From Leuctra nigra (lineage: Eukaryota > Arthropoda > Insecta > Plecoptera > Leuctridae): DNA of 64,000 bases. Positions 1 to 15,100 of the stretch are shown piece after piece; the stretch's first letter is position 1; each line of letters begins with the position of its first letter. Location of the stretch: NCBI GenBank assembly GCA_934045905.1, contig OW203763.1:39772724-39836723 (forward strand). The letters are read 5' to 3'. A program made the translations under genes and the position numbers. The notes beneath the pieces are model-generated. The model had not been told where the DNA came from, did not search any database, and worked only from the letters and a program-made list of their open reading frames with translations.

Positions 1-23
1 ACTGTATGTATTTTATTGTCCAG

Positions 24-192
24 TAGACTGAACCGCTCGAGCCGTCTGAGCAAGAGTCGAGACAACGGCAGTGCTTCGAGCGTGCATTCCTCGGGCAGCG
101 ACTCGAGTCTCTCCGCAGAACGCAACGCCCATGGGGACGGCTCCGAGAATGATCTGCATCGAAGTTCACCGATATGGAAGCGAAAGGGCCAG
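24..192 (+). CDS. siz: IQSEC exon a (serine-rich linker)
   Basis: The acceptor AG is at 22-23 after a T-rich run, and the donor GTGAGG starts at 193. The exon begins with the last base of a codon from an upstream exon outside the window. It encodes a Ser/Arg-rich segment ([20 protein letters not shown]) ending KRKGQ, in phase 0. Confidence 0.8.
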
Positions 193-3100
193 GTGAGGGC
201 AACGGATTAGCATTATTTCGTTATATTGCGTTTGTTGTCAGTTTTCTAAATTGGGGCTCTTATTTCTACTTTCTGTTCTCTTTTAATCGTCTTTTCATGG
301 AAACACACAAATATGAAGTTCAGAATCATTGTCCATGGCAAAGTAACCTTTTGAGGTCATGGACATTGTGGTAATATGCACAGCTCAAATTCACCAGTTA
401 CTTGCCCAGCTGCGAACCAACTTAAATATATTGTTCCAACATTTAATCATGAATGATTACTAACTGTTAATGTTAGTGTTAATGACTGTTTTACTATATA
501 TACACTTATGGAATGTAAATTCTGTTGTGAATAAAGGCTTAAAACATTTATGCAAGTGCCAGAACAATTTTTTTTTTTTTTTAATTATAAAATGGTAGTA
601 CAAACTAAAAGATAAACTGGAACTGAACTCTACTACACAACAGTAGTATTTTATATTAGTACCTATCTTTGACTATTAATAGGTGTATACAATAAATTTT
701 GCCTTCAATGGCATGCATTCATAAAGTTGCATAGTGTACAATTAGTGAGTTTTCCTTTAGGTTCAAAGAATTGGAAGTGGCCACACATACAGGAATATTA
801 CTGATAGAATTCGATATCGTACACAACCTTGGCGACATGCATGTAGGTAGATCTGTAGGTAATAATATTTTTCTGAATGGAAGTCATAGCCGCTAGAGCC
901 GCCATAAATTCTTTTCACCCTAATGGTTCCGAAATCAATAATCACACATGTGATGGCTTAATATGTTTCTATTAAAGTAGAGCCACTCTTGTTGCTTTGC
1001 TAATTTTATTTGGATAATTAATGCATACATTTTAGGTATTTATTGAAACTGAGGTTAATTTGTTAAATTTCTAAAATAAAATGAAGTCTGAAAAAGTCAA
1101 GATAGAAATTTAACCGTGTACACGAGATTGTATGGCTCAATATGTTGATTCCCATACAGCCGCGACGGAATCTCTGTTACGAGGTTTGTACTTGTGTTTC
1201 AGTCTCCGGACCACGGAGACAGCTGTGCCGAGTACTCGCTGCCAGAACTGAGCCGGTCTCACACGAGTGCGGCGTACCAGCTGCCCATGCAGGACCACGT
1301 GCATGCGTCGCAGCCCAACATGGCGCATTCACACACCTCCAACAAGGTCGGTCTCAGAACACGTTGAGGTGCCTCGGTGGCTTTGCGTTCCGCTCAGTTT
1401 ATTTTATAAAGCATTTTATTCAGGTTGAAATGACAATGCATGTTAAACTTTCTGTGTATGTTGCAAATTTTAGAGATCTGCTAAAAGTATGCAATTGCAT
1501 TGCATATATCCAACCCTCTCTTAAGATGACAGAAAATATTGATAACAATTTGCAAAACCTTCGAACTTAAAAAACAAAATGTTCAGGAGAAGGAAAAAAC
1601 ACAGTTTAAATTACATTTTTGGGTATAAAAATCTGATTCATTTTTAATGCCTCTCATATAAATAGTATAATAAATAGTATTATGTACCTCCATAATTGCA
1701 TAATTTGTAAGTAATTGTCAGATACGAGTTTTTTCTAGAGATGGGCCGATTCCAAAATTTCACGATTCCGATTCCGATACCGATTCTTAGCTCCGATTCT
1801 TGCGATTCCGATTCCGATTCTTCACAAATACCTACAAACCTCACTGTATTTTTCACCCTTAGTATTTTGCCCTCAGGTAAGTAATTAAAAAATAAAAAAA
1901 GTGGTAAGAAAACAACATTTAATGTATTTTTAATGTGTTAGATCTTTAATTTTGTTGGAAAGTAAGTAGTAATACTAGGAATTGTGCTTTGTCGATGTTT
2001 TTAACCTAAAATATCAAGCTAAAAGGACGGGATTTTCAAAAAGAATCGGAATCGCTAAAATATGGACAGGAATTGGAGAATCGCGATTCTTCCGATTCCA
2101 CTGGAATTGGTGGAATCGCGAGAATCGGAATCGGCCCATCTCTAGTTTTTCCATTTAAAATCATGCTCAGCTCGTAGATACGAGGCTTTAGAAGGCAGTG
2201 AAAAGACTGCATTTCATTGGCTGCACAGATACGAGGTTTTGCAGAGAGGAAGGTTCATTTCTTTGAAATTTTTGATGTAATAAAACCAATAACCATTTTT
2301 GAAAAAAAAATGATACGAGGCTTGGAAAATTGTTATCAATGTGTAATTCCAACAATGCAATTGTTAAATAAACTGTTGGCAGACTATAAACTTCCTGACT
2401 CTTACTGTAGTACTTGAGGCCAAATACACAATGCATGTGATTTGATTTATAATGTTCTTTGGGGAAGAATTATTTGTGTTTTTTATGTATTAAAACCATG
2501 TAGGTAGTATTGATACAGAAATATTAAAATAAGAATTTGTACAATAGAAGAAGAAATTCAACACATGTAATGTATCCCCTACAATTGTTATAAATGTACA
2601 TTTGCAAAATACAATCAGTAATCGCATCCTAACTTAACTTTCCTATACTGTGTTGCTGGCCAAGTGGATGAACTGGTCGATCCCACCGCCTGATTGCTCA
2701 TGATGTCCCTCACAGGTCTCCGAGACTGTGCGGAAGAGGCAATATCGAGTAGGTCTCAATCTCTTCAACAAGAAGCCTGAGAAAGGCATTGCGTATCTCA
2801 TTCGACGAGGATTTCTTGAGAACTCCCCGGCAGGCGTGTCGAGGTTCCTCATATCGAGAAAAGGTCTCAGCAAGCAGATGATCGGGGAATACCTCGGGAA
2901 CCTTCAGAATAAATTCAACATGGCCGTGTTAGAGTGAGTATCTCCTTCGTTCTGCACAGAGTGTAAGCAACACTTGTATGCCTTGCTCTCCAGTCCTGTC
3001 ATATATCTTCATATTCAGTCCTCTTCGTTACCTGTTAGTTTTCTACAATTTCTCCACTTATCATCATTTTCCGCATCTCACGTATTACTTAATTTTAAGT

Positions 3101-6100
3101 AATATACTGTATTTCTCGGGTATAATTCAAATGAGTAATTATATAGTAATTATAATACGAATAGTAATTAGTAATAATTTATAATTATAATTTCAAGCCA
3201 TAAACATTAAATGTTTCTTCAAGTAGAATTTGAATGGAATCTATAGTCCTAATTGATAATTCATATAATAATAACAAGCTATCTTTTTTGCTACTACTGA
3301 AACCATCAAATAGTATGATTCTGCTTTGCTCCAGAGTCCAATTTATAGGTAGCTTTATATTATAATTAATATACAAATATACACATTTCAATTCACTATG
3401 TTTTCATCTTTCTATTGATATTTATTTTTCAGATGCTTTTGCAGCGAACAAGATTTCTCTGAAATGCAGGTGGATGTTGCGTTGCGACGATTCCAAACGC
3501 ACTTTCGTATGCCTGGCGAAGCCCAAAAGATTAGTCACTTGATGGAAGTATTCGCCTCACGATATTGCCAATGCGATGTGGAACTAGCCTCGACATTACG
3601 TAGTCCTCCAGACACCGTTCTCGTCTTATCCTTTGCCATTGTGATGCTCAACACAGACCTACATACACCCAACATGAGGCCAGAAAGAAGGATGAAACTG
3701 GAAGAGTTTATTAAAAATGTTAGAGGTAAGGATTCCTACCATCAACCACAAATTGTCTAGTTACTCTCTTAGTATATTGAGGTACAGACTTCTGTTACTA
3801 CTAGTTTTAATAGGAATCATATTAATTCTATTACTCATCTTACTACATTATTTATATCTCTAAATGTCTATTTTGATTATACCTATGACTACTATTATTT
3901 ATTATTGTATTTTTTTAATGTATTTTGGATTAGATCAAATTCAGGCAGGCAGACTCTGCCCTCAATGGCAGAAATCAAGTTGTTACTTCCAATACCCAAA
4001 CAATTATGAAATCAAAAAATTATTTCTGTTCGGAGGGTTATATTTCTCTAAGAAACTTCTCCAATGGTGTATCATTGGTGACAACTGTCTGTGTCCAATG
4101 ATATTTCATGTTATTATTCATTGCCTCGTAGAAAATTGTAATATATGAAAAATATGTGACATTACTTTCTAAAATTAATGTTGTGTGAGCATTAATGCCA
4201 CACTCTTATATCTGCAAACAGTGATAGAATACTTCAGTTGTTTTATTATAATGTACATACATATATGACATCTCTTCTCTTAGTTTCTGAAACAAAAATA
4301 TTAAATTTGGAAAAGAAATACCAAATATGGAAGGTCGTGCCACATGCTAATCTTAAAATTTATGTATTATTATTTATGCTATTTTTTTACATATGTATTT
4401 GGCAGTGAAAGTCAGAAGTCAGCATTTACTGACATTCATCAAATAACTTTTTTGAGATCAGTTTATCATGGTATTGAATTGATACTCTTGAAAATAGTAG
4501 AAAATAGAAATCTATGTAGAAACAAATCATTTTTAATTACTGTGCAAAAAGTATTGCGCAGCTTACCAGAAACAAAATGCAGATTTTTGGTATATTCCTA
4601 AATGTTTATGAACATAAAACAAATAGGATTTATTATCAGGAAAACGTAGGAATCGAGTGTAATAATTATTTTGATTTGTTCAGGTATTGACTTGGGATCA
4701 GATGTTGATCGTAACATCTTAATTGGAATATACGAGCGGGTGAAACAGAACGAATTCAAGCCTGGATCGGACCATGTGACACAAGTGATGAAAGTTCAGG
4801 CAACTATAGTCGGCAAGAAACCGGTGAGTGACTCGATAGGTACAGATTACAGACTCATTCAGTTATTTAGTTTAAAAACATGACAAACACTTATTGACAC
4901 TTAAGTCGGTAACGTGGGTATCAACAGTAAAATAATCTCAGCTCACTATCCTGCCAATCCTAATTTTGAAAGCCCAAAACTGTTGTAAACCCCATTGCAG
5001 TTGCACTATCTTCTATGGGAAGGAAGGCCCAAAGCGTATTTTCTCGAAACAATATTGAACCAGTTTTTCCCATTTATGACAAAAACTATTGTTTTGTTCT
5101 TGCTATCATTGGGTAATGGACAACAAAAACTACCCACATGTTTTAACTTGTGATTTGAAAGTTTCTGCAGAAAATAATTAAACCGTTCATTCAAAATATG
5201 TACATCGATAAAATTAACAACCCTATTAAGCCCTATTCCTAACCCTATTATAATGAAAACATTCTACCTGGGACTATAAGAACCTCCAGCTAGATCGTCT
5301 TGGAACATGTGCCTGCGTGACACAACTGACATGTAACTTGTAGTCTGGCGTGGGTTTGCAGAACTTGGCCCTCCCTCACCGCCGCCTCGTGTGCTACTGC
5401 CGCCTCTACGAGATCCCCGACATCCAGAAGAAGGAGCGGCCCGGGGTCCATCAGCGAGAAGTATTCCTCTTCAACGATCTGCTCGTCATCACTAAGATAC
5501 TGAACAAGAAGAAGGGTTCCACCACGTACACGTTCAGGCAGAGTTTCCCACTCTGCGGGATGCTCGTCACCGTCTTTAGTGTGCAGTGTAAGTGACATGA
5601 TGTCCGAAACGTTTACCTTATCGATGATCATCCATAGCTTAGGCATTGACAAACGCTTCATTGTTTGGGATTGTAACTCTGTCGTCTATGTCCTACAGAC
5701 AAAGGGCGCCGTCGCACATCTTATCGTAATGAACAAAGGTAAACTTTTCCGCTGCGACGGCTGAGATTGTCTTACATTTTACCCAATTGCGGGAAAACCT
5801 AACACAGTATAGCAATATGCTTTTTATGTTGTGATTGCGCCAAGACGCAAAGAGAAAAAAGGGTTAATAGCGGACTGTATGAAGGGGGGTTAGAAAGCAG
5901 TAACACTTACTTCGTTCTCGAATGCAGCTCGATGTTGGTTGCGGCATGCGTAGAACACGTGGTCTTGATGTAAGGAAGGATGGTACTGCAGTACGTGGAG
6001 AGGGTGAGGATTATGATAATGAAAAGATACAAGTAGAGAGATAGAAAGCCATTAGCCAACTTGGCTGTATGACTAAGCTAATGCACACGAATTAAACTAA

Positions 6101-9100
6101 CTGAAATCGAACTGTCTGCATGGCAGAAACTGGCACAACACTGACCATCCTAGAGGGTGGTTCTAGACAAAGTGAAAGAGGGGAAGGTCAAACTGATAAG
6201 GGTAGTTGCTTGGCGGCTTGCCAACATAATAAACGAAAACCTAGGCGAACGAAAAACGGCGCGAACAACACCGCTCACCAAAAATGAAGATTTTTCCAAA
6301 GAAAACGAAAACGATAAGAAAACCCCGAACTGACTTAAGCAGGGGGCAGTAACACCAGTTTGCTAACTGGGCGAACGAATGTGCCGTGCGAAGTTTGAAT
6401 TGAAACGACGCGCACAATTCCATCACGACCGGGCATGGTTTCGATGACACGGCCGACTGGCCACGCCAGAGGGTTGGTGGAAGTCTCGCGGTAGAAGACA
6501 ACGTCGCCGACTTGTAGATTCTGACAGTCGCGCCGCCACTTCCCACGTTGCATCTGCGTGTGTAGATACTCGGAGTGCCAGCGGTTCCAGAAGGCTTGAT
6601 GTACCTGTCGTACATGCTGCCAGCGTGATAAGCGAGGGGTGATGTCAAGCTCAAGAGGCTCAGGAGGCGACAAAAGAGCTGTACCAATAAGAAGATACCC
6701 GGGGGTCAAGTAGGAGCAACTTTCTTCAGGATCGGGAGTCAAGGCACAAAGAAGTCGACTATTTAGCACTGCCTCAATCCGGCAGAACAAGGTAGCATAC
6801 TCCTCATGAGTGTGTGGAGTATCACCGATAAGGCGGTGAAGAAGTCCTTTAGCAGATTTCACCCCTGCTTCTCACAAGCCGCCGAAGTTAGGGGCGTAGG
6901 GAGGGGAGAAATGCCAATGGATTGAGCGAGTAGAAAGCGAATCTGCGATCTGCTGGGTCGATTGAACGAGGAACTCGGTAACTTCGCGTAACTGGCGTGC
7001 AGCACCAACAAAGTTCCGTCCATTGTCCGAATATATGTCTGACGGGAGGCCTCTTCTAGAAATCAGCCGGTCAAGACAAGCGAGGAAAGAGTCGGTAGAC
7101 AGATCGGAAGCAAATTCAAGATGTATGGCTTTTGTGGCCATGCACACGAACACGCACAGATAACCCTTGGTGACTGGGGCGTTTCGTCGGGACGAAGTCT
7201 TCACGCTGAACGGGCCGGCGTAGTCGGTGCCCACATGAAGAAAGGCTCTGGAGGCTTGCACCCGAGCTGATGGCAGATCAGCCATAACGGGTTGGGGCGT
7301 GTGAGCGCGGAACTTGAAGCACGTGAGGCAGCGATGTATCCGTTGACGAAGTAAGCCGCAGAGAGACATAATCCAGAAGGTTTGCTGGATTAGGGCTTGT
7401 ACGGTGCGAGGACCGGCGTGAAGAGAGCGCTTATGATACTCATCACAGATGAGTGTCGATAAGTGTGCTTCTTTAGGGAGCAGTAGAGGGTGACGAGCAT
7501 TCTTCGGAAGAGAGGAATGACGGAGGCGACCGCCACCTTGAGAAGTCCCGAGGAGTCAATGAAGGGCCGAAGCGAAGATAAACGAGAATTGACTGGTTGC
7601 TGTCGTTCAAGTTGATGAATTTCAACAGCGAAATAATGATGTTGCGTGATCTTGACGAGAAGAGCGAGAGCATCTTGGAGCTCGAAGGGGAGCAGAGGTC
7701 CAGTGGGGAGGGGAGACCGAGACCGCTTGGCCAGCAGGATGCGAGTAAAGCGTACGATGTGGCCGAATACTCGTTGAGCTCGGAGAAGCGAGGAAAACTG
7801 TTGCAGTTTGACGTGAAGAGGCTCGACGGCGATGCTGGTAACCAAGATGGTCATCGTCGTCTTCATCTCGGGCATCTCCTCTGGAGGTTCGAGGGGAGGC
7901 GACGATCGCGGCCACGTAACTGGCGACGAGTGCAGGAAACTAGGTCCACTCAACCATAGAGGGTGATCCAACAGCTGGGACGGTAAGATGCCATGAGAAG
8001 CGCAGTCTGCCGGGTTGTCGGTCGAAGCAACATGCCTCCAGTCGGTCGGAGCGGAGGACTCCAAGATCTCCACAACACGGTTGGCGACAAAAGTCTTGAG
8101 GCGATGTGGAGACGTGGCGAGCCAAGCCAAGACGATGGTAGAATCCGTGTAGAGCACAACGAAGTCCACGGCGAGGGCGCTGAGCGACGGAGAAATGTCC
8201 TTGAGTAGACGAGCGAGTAGCACGGCTGCTGACAACTCAAGTTTGGGAATAGTCAGAGGTTTGACGGGAGCTACTTTACTGCGAGCACGCAGTAAAGAGA
8301 CAGAAGATGAGACGGGAGTCGAGGTATGCAGGTAGAGCACGGCAGCATAACCTCGTTCAGAAGCGTCGCAAAAACCAACTAGTCGACAGACGCCGCGACG
8401 GTCCGGCAGGACACGCGTGACGCGAAAACTAGAGAGTGCTGACACTTCGGATACTGCTGTAGACCAGCTTTGCGTCAGCTGATCGGAGTGAGGATCATCC
8501 CATTGTGTGGGAACAAGCCACAACTGCTGCAAGAAGATTATCATCCAGCAGACGAAAGGAGTGACAAATCCAAGCGGATCAAATATCCGGGCAATGTAGG
8601 AGAGCACAGTGCGCTTTGTCACAATACCTTCGAATGGGCGAGTGTGAAATGAAAAGGTGTCAGTACGAGGATCCCATAGAAGTCCGAGAATTTTGATTCC
8701 CTGGTCTTCGTTGGCGAAGACAAGAGGCGATTCCAGATGGTCAGCAGGTAGAGTATTCAAGGCGTCTGGAAGATTGGAGGACCACTTCCGGAGTTCAAAA
8801 CCTCCTCTAGCGAGAAGACCTTGGAGTTGCGCTTGAAGATCTTGAGCTTCAGGAAGGTCACGGGCACCGGTGACGACGTCGTCGATGTAGGTGTGGTCTC
8901 TCAACGCACGCGAGGCGAGAGGAAAACGCGGACCTTCGTCAAGGACAAGCTGGCGGAGAACTCGTTGAGCGAGAAACGCAGAGGGTGAGAGTCCGTAGGT
9001 AACGGTATTTAATTCATACTCGATTACCGGGGAGGTCGGAGAAGATCGCCACAAGATGTGTTGAAAACGGCGGTCTTGAGGATGGACCAAAATCTGCCGA

Positions 9101-12100
9101 TACATCTGCTTAATATCTGCACAGATGGCGATAGCGTGAGTCCGAAATGATGTGAGAATGTCAGGAAGCTCGGCTTGAAGCTTCGAACCACTCAAAAGCT
9201 GAGAATTGAGTGAAACACCTTTGTCGTCAGGAGAAGAGGCGTTGAACACGACTCGGAGTTTCGTGCTGGAACTGGACAACTTGTAGACGCAGTGATGAGG
9301 GATAATGTAACTCGAAGATCGTGGTGCAGTCGTCATGTGACGAGACTCGGAGTAATCTTGCATGAAGGCTTGGTAAGCTGCATCATGGTCGGGTTCCCGC
9401 TTCAGGCGTCGTTCCAGGCTGAGGTAATTCCGGAGGACGGCGTTATGGTTGGCGCCGAGAGGAGCTGACGACGGCTTGAACGGAAGAGCCACTGAATAGC
9501 GACCAGACGAGTCGCGCTGGTGCGTCTTCACGAAGTGTTCCTCACACAATTGATCGTCAGGATCCAGTTGTGGAGGGCGATGAACCTCTTCTGATTCCCA
9601 GAAGAGACGGAGGGTGCGGTCCAACGGCGTCGTCGAACACGCCAACAACGAGAGGGGGGACTGGGTCGAGACTTGATCCGACTGTACAGGTCCCAATATA
9701 ACCCAACCAAATATGGTATTCAGAGCAGAGGGATTTCCTCGAATGACCATGTCGCCCGACGTCTTTAAAATGTCTGGGTACAGGTCTGCGCCGATCAGAA
9801 AGTCAATCTGATCCGGTACATCGAAGCGAGAGTCGGCCAGAGAGAGGCCACGATAACGTTCGTAAACGTCGAGAGAAACTGGCGAAGATGGAAGTGGATT
9901 CGAGATGGTGGACAGGACGAGAGCCTGAACACTGAGGGGGGTATCAGGATTATGACGCGAGGCGAGACTGCACTGAACAACGCCGTAAACCTGAGCAGAA
10001 GCGTTTCCAATTCCAACTAGCTGAGAATGACTGGGAGTGATTTTCAGCCCTAACTTTTGAACTAAAGAGCGAGAAGCTGCGGAAACCTGTGAACCACAGT
10101 CTATGACGGCTCGAAGAGGGTGATACCGACCTTGACAATCGCTAATCAAGGCGGTAACGGTGCCTAGCAACACCGTCTGATGAGTAGGTTTACTTGTCTG
10201 GAAATGACAAGCAAGAGATTGCGTGGGAGAGGCGTTGCTGTTAGCAACGGTTTCATTGTTTGCCGAGGTTGAAGGGTTGACGACGTCCTGCTGAACTTCT
10301 GGCGCGGAGCTGGCTGGACGCTGTCCTTGGGCTGTCGAAGTGTTGGAGGGAGTCAGAGGATGAAGCATTGAATGATGCGAATTGCTACGACACGTTGAGC
10401 AAACACTCTTAGAAGTGCATGCAGATCGTAGATGTTTCCCCAAACAATTAAAACAGCGTTGTAAACGACGTATGGTGACGTATCTCTCTGCGATAGATTG
10501 CGCGATGAAGAGAGGGCAGCGATAAAGAGTGTGACCTTCCTTGCAAAGAGGGAATGAGGCATGGCTGGGCATGGCAGAGGCGGGCGCTGAGAGAACTGGT
10601 TTCGTCGCGAGAAAGGAATTCATTTTCCTGGCGGGGGAGGGGGTAGGTTTCGCTTTAGAAATAGTCGTGGAAACATCCAAGCCGCACAATTCCATGGTTC
10701 GCGATTGTTCTTCAACAAAGGTGATTAGCGAAGCATACGTAGGAGTTGATCGCGAGGAATGTTTATTCTCGAATGCCTTGCGAGTACCAAGGTCAAGGTT
10801 TTGCAAGGTGAGAGAGAACAGAAGATAATCTGCCAAATCGCCGATGTCTTGCAGTGATTTTAGAGCTTCTACGTTGTTTTTATGAACTTGTAGAAAACTC
10901 TGAAGTCCAGAGTGCTGATTAGACTTGAGAGGCGTGAAATCAAGTATTTGCTTCACGTAGACAGATGCTAATAACCTTGGGTTATGATAGCGATTCACTA
11001 GGGCATTCAAAGCTAGCACATAGTTCTCCTTGGCTAATGAGAAACCTGCTATAACGGATATAGCAGTGCCTGACAAAGTGGAACGCAAGTAATGGAACTT
11101 TTGAATGTCATTCAATGAATTATTCTCGTGAATGAGCGAGGTAAATAATGAATAATATTCTGTCCACTTGTTCATGTTGGTTCCGTCAAACTTTGGAATG
11201 TCAATGACAGGCAAGGTATTGGTGGTCAAGGTCATTGACGGCGTAGTCGCTGACTGAGTTTCCTTGCGGCTATCTTGATATTCATTACGTACTGCGATAT
11301 ATTTCGCCTGTGCGCCGTAGAGTACGGTTTCAAAGCTATCTTGAACTTTCTCCACTTCAATGGCTTTGTTGGGTGAAATGAGATCCGAATTCAACTCGAG
11401 GATTTTCGCTTGAATAGCGTCAAACTCAGATTGCTGATGCATCAGTCTGTCATACCTAGGTTGAGCGGTCAAAACTTGATCGCGTTGCAAGGCTTTAAAC
11501 GAATCGAACGTTCGCTGAACAGAACTGAAAACTTGTTCTCTTTGTTTACAAACAAATCTTGCATCTTGCGTTGGGCTTCCATAACGAATAAGTACAAAAA
11601 TTAAACAACAGGGGTTCAAACGAAACAGCGAAGAGATACACGTACGGAATGTACGAAATATCACGAGAGAGTGACCTTGAACTAAAATTCATGCGTCACG
11701 AGAACCAAACGAGAAACGAACACGAGATGAGAAAAGCTATGCTCAAGACTCCGGCTCAAGGGACCAAAGATGATTGCGCCAAGACGCAAAGAGAAAAAAG
11801 GGTTAATAGCGGACTGTATGAAGGGGGGTTAGAAAGCAGTAACACTTACTTCGTTCTCGAATGCAGCTCGATGTTGGTTGCGGCATGCGTAGAACACGTG
11901 GTCTTGATGTAAGGAAGGATGGTACTGCAGTACGTGGAGAGGGTGAGGATTATGATAATGAAAAGATACAAGTAGAGAGATAGAAAGCCATTAGCCAACT
12001 TGGCTGTATGACTAAGCTAATGCACACGAATTGAACTAACTGAAATCGAACTGTCTGCATGGCAGAAACTGGCACAACACTGACCGTCCTAGAGGGTGGT

Positions 12101-15100
12101 TCTAGACAAAGTGAAAGAGGGGAAGGTCAAACTGATAAGGGTAGTTGCTTGGCGGCTTGCCAACATAATAAACGAAAACCTAGGCGAACGAAAAACGGCG
12201 CGAACATGTTGTATTGTAAATATGAAGGCATGACGTGATCGTAAACAGAATTATAATATGTCTTTATAAAGCCAGAATTTGGTAAAGAAGTGTTCAACAT
12301 CGATGAAAGCTCGCCTTAAATAGCTTAACGAATCCCAACATGGACCGGATGTCCATGGTTTATTGATTGGAATCTAACTAAACATAAAGCACCATATTAA
12401 TTTTCTTCAATACAAAGCAAACTTACAAAGAATTTTGGAATCATTGAAAATGATGCTAATTCTGTAGAACATTCTCTAAGATTAAAAAGATCTATGCTCT
12501 CGAGTGTGAAATTATTAATTAACATTGTCCGTGTCACTTTGTTTAGTCTACCAGTTTGGCATTCGGCTGTGTCAGCGCGTGGACAACAAAGAGCTTGTGG
12601 TTTTCAACGCGCGCAACGAGCACGACCGCTGCAAGTTTGCGGAGGACCTGCGCGAGTCTATCAACGAGATGGACGACATGGAAAGTCTGCGAATAGACGC
12701 CGAACTAGAGCGACAGAAGAGCAGCCGGGGGAGTCGCGCTGGCACGCAGGAGAATAGAGATAGTGGCGTGGCAGATGTGGAGGTAAGTAACAACCATCTG
12801 TTCGGATGTTTATAGGTCATACTTGTTCGTGGGTTAATATAACCACACTACTGGAGCTGTTAAGCTTACATCCTTTTTGTATTATAAATGCCTTGCTTTA
12901 GATCTGGATGAAATCAAGTTTATTTCAAACAAGAAATTCTCAAAATTAGTACCTACTACCTATGTAGTTTTTAATTTCACAATAAAATTCTTGAAAGACT
13001 TTTAGTGCTTTCTTTTTAATGTAAATGCATATTTTGTGTTTTTTTTCATATCAAATTACTCGACAGCGATCATCGCCTGCTGGAATGTACGTTGAGGGTG
13101 CAAGTACAGAGGCCAGTAGCAACTGTCTCACACAAAAGAATCAAAGTGTGGAAATTGCAGGACCCGGCGGTGAAGAATGAATTCTGTCAAGTGATAAGGA
13201 GCAGTGAGCCAGTGGGGGAGTTGCGAGATGTAGAAGAGGAGTGGGAGGACTTCAGGAATGCTCTGGTCAAGGAGGCTGAAACATTGTGTGGAAGATCAGG
13301 GGGTAAAAGGAAGGAGAAGGAAACAAGATGGTGGAACAGTCGAGTCAAAGAAGCAGTGAGAGAGAAAAGACAATCGTGGCAGAATTATGAGCTACAGAGA
13401 TCTGTGGAGAATGAACAACGGTTCAGAATATGTAGAAGAAATGTCGGAAGTATTGTTGTAGAGGAAAAGGAAAAGTCAATGGAAGATTTAGCAGGAAAAT
13501 TAGTGAAAGATTTTGAAGGAAACAAGAAGATGTTTTATGGATTGATCAAAGGCAAAAGGGGAACAAGAGAGGAATTAAAGAGTATGAAGGATAACAACGG
13601 GGACCTAGTATGTAACGTTGAAGAAATAAATAGTCTGTGGGGAGAGTACTTCGAAAATCTCCTAAATGTAGGAAAGGAACGTACCAGTGGAGGAAGGAGA
13701 GAAGCAGTTTGGAGAGGAAGTGGAAGAAAGTGGAGTGGATGATGATCTTACTGAGGTGGAAATAACAAGAGCCCTGAAAGAGATGAAGAATGGCCGAGCA
13801 CCAGGCATTGATGAGGTGACGTTAGAGATGGTGAAAGCAGCGGGGGATGCCGGTAAAAGATGGTTCTACCGTGTGATTAAAGCAGCGTGGAAGCAGAAGT
13901 AGATTCCGAGTGACTGGGAGAAAGGGGTAATTGTCCCTCTTTTCAAGAAGGGGGATCGCAAGAAATGCAGCAATTATAGGGGAGTGACATTACTATGCCA
14001 GTGTGCAAAGGTGTTTGAAAAAATAGTGGAGTGTAGATTGAAGAATTGCGTGGAAGAGGGATTGAGAGAGGAGCAGTATGGATTTAGGAGAGGGCGGTCT
14101 ACAATTGACGCAATTTTCACTGTGCGTCAGATGATGGAGCAGCAGTGGGAAAAGGGTCAAACTATGCATATGGCCTTCTTGGACTTGGAGAAGGCATATG
14201 ATAGGTTGCCAAGGGAAAGAGTGTGGGAGTGTCTGGTAAAGAGAGGAATAGGCAAGGAGTTGGTTGAGCGGATCAAAAGTATGTACCGGAACAGTGTGAG
14301 TTGTGTGCAGTCGGGAGTGGGGTGATCGGAATGGTTTAGTATTAGTGAAGGGCTTCGGCAAGGGAGTGTGTTGTCACCAACACTGTTCATCATTGTAATG
14401 GATGAGTTACTGAAGAAAGTGGAGCCAAATGAGGGGGATGATACACGAACACTAATTTATGCGGATGATGTGGTGGTGTGGGGAGAAACTAGGGAGGAAG
14501 TGCAGTTAAAGATTGATAAGTGGAGTGAAGAGACAGAGAAGATGGGTTTGAGAATAAGCGAAGAGAAGAGTGAAGTAATGACAATGGAACGGAAGAAGAT
14601 AAGACAAGGTCATGCCAGAATCAAGATGAGAGATGGATGGTTGAAGGAAGTAGAGGAATTTAAGTACCTGGGGAGCCTGCTCACCAACAAGGCAAAAGTA
14701 GATAGAGAAGTACAGGAAAGAAGAAGGAAAGCGGAGTGTTTCTATCAGGCAGTGAGGAAGTTGCTTTGGCTTGAGAAGTTTCCAAAAGTGTGTAAAATGA
14801 TAATGTATAAAATGTATTTCCTGCCAATTCTAACATACGGGGCAGTGACGTGGTCAGCGGGAGGACAGGAAATGGATCAGCTTCAGGCAACGGAGATGAA
14901 GTTCTTGAGGAGTGTGAAGGGAGTCACAAGAATGGACAAGATCCGAAGTAAGAAGATAAGAAGTGAGCTGGGGGTAGAGAGATTGGGGTTTAAATTGGGC
15001 AGAGAGAGGCTTCGGTGGTTTGGCCACATGAAGAGAATGGGAACAGGGCGAGTGCCACGGCGGGTGTTTGAGTCGGCTACTTCTGGACCACGTAGAGTAG

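Larger units (their letters stand above)
5832..12206 (-). mobile_element. complete BEL/Pao LTR retrotransposon
   Basis: Two 436-bp LTRs (5832-6267 and 11771-12206) bound a 6.4-kb element read on the minus strand. The LTRs start TGTTCGCGCC and end GCGCAATCA on that strand. A 5-bp target duplication TGTTG lies on both sides (5827-5831, 12207-12211). Inside are a primer-binding site, gag with zinc knuckles, an aspartic protease, reverse transcriptase, RNase H and integrase, in BEL/Pao order. The two LTRs differ only at two transition sites, so insertion is recent. One frameshift and one nonsense codon interrupt the polyprotein. It lies antisense in the IQSEC intron. Confidence 0.96.

Noticed and set aside
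1142..1570. 142-codon open frame
   Set aside because: It overlaps IQSEC exon b in a different frame; the exon with splice sites and phase-0 length explains the coding composition.
13092..13742. 216-codon basic protein as a host gene
   Set aside because: It is the region between endonuclease and RT of the RTE-like LINE, within the target duplication borders 13049-15380.
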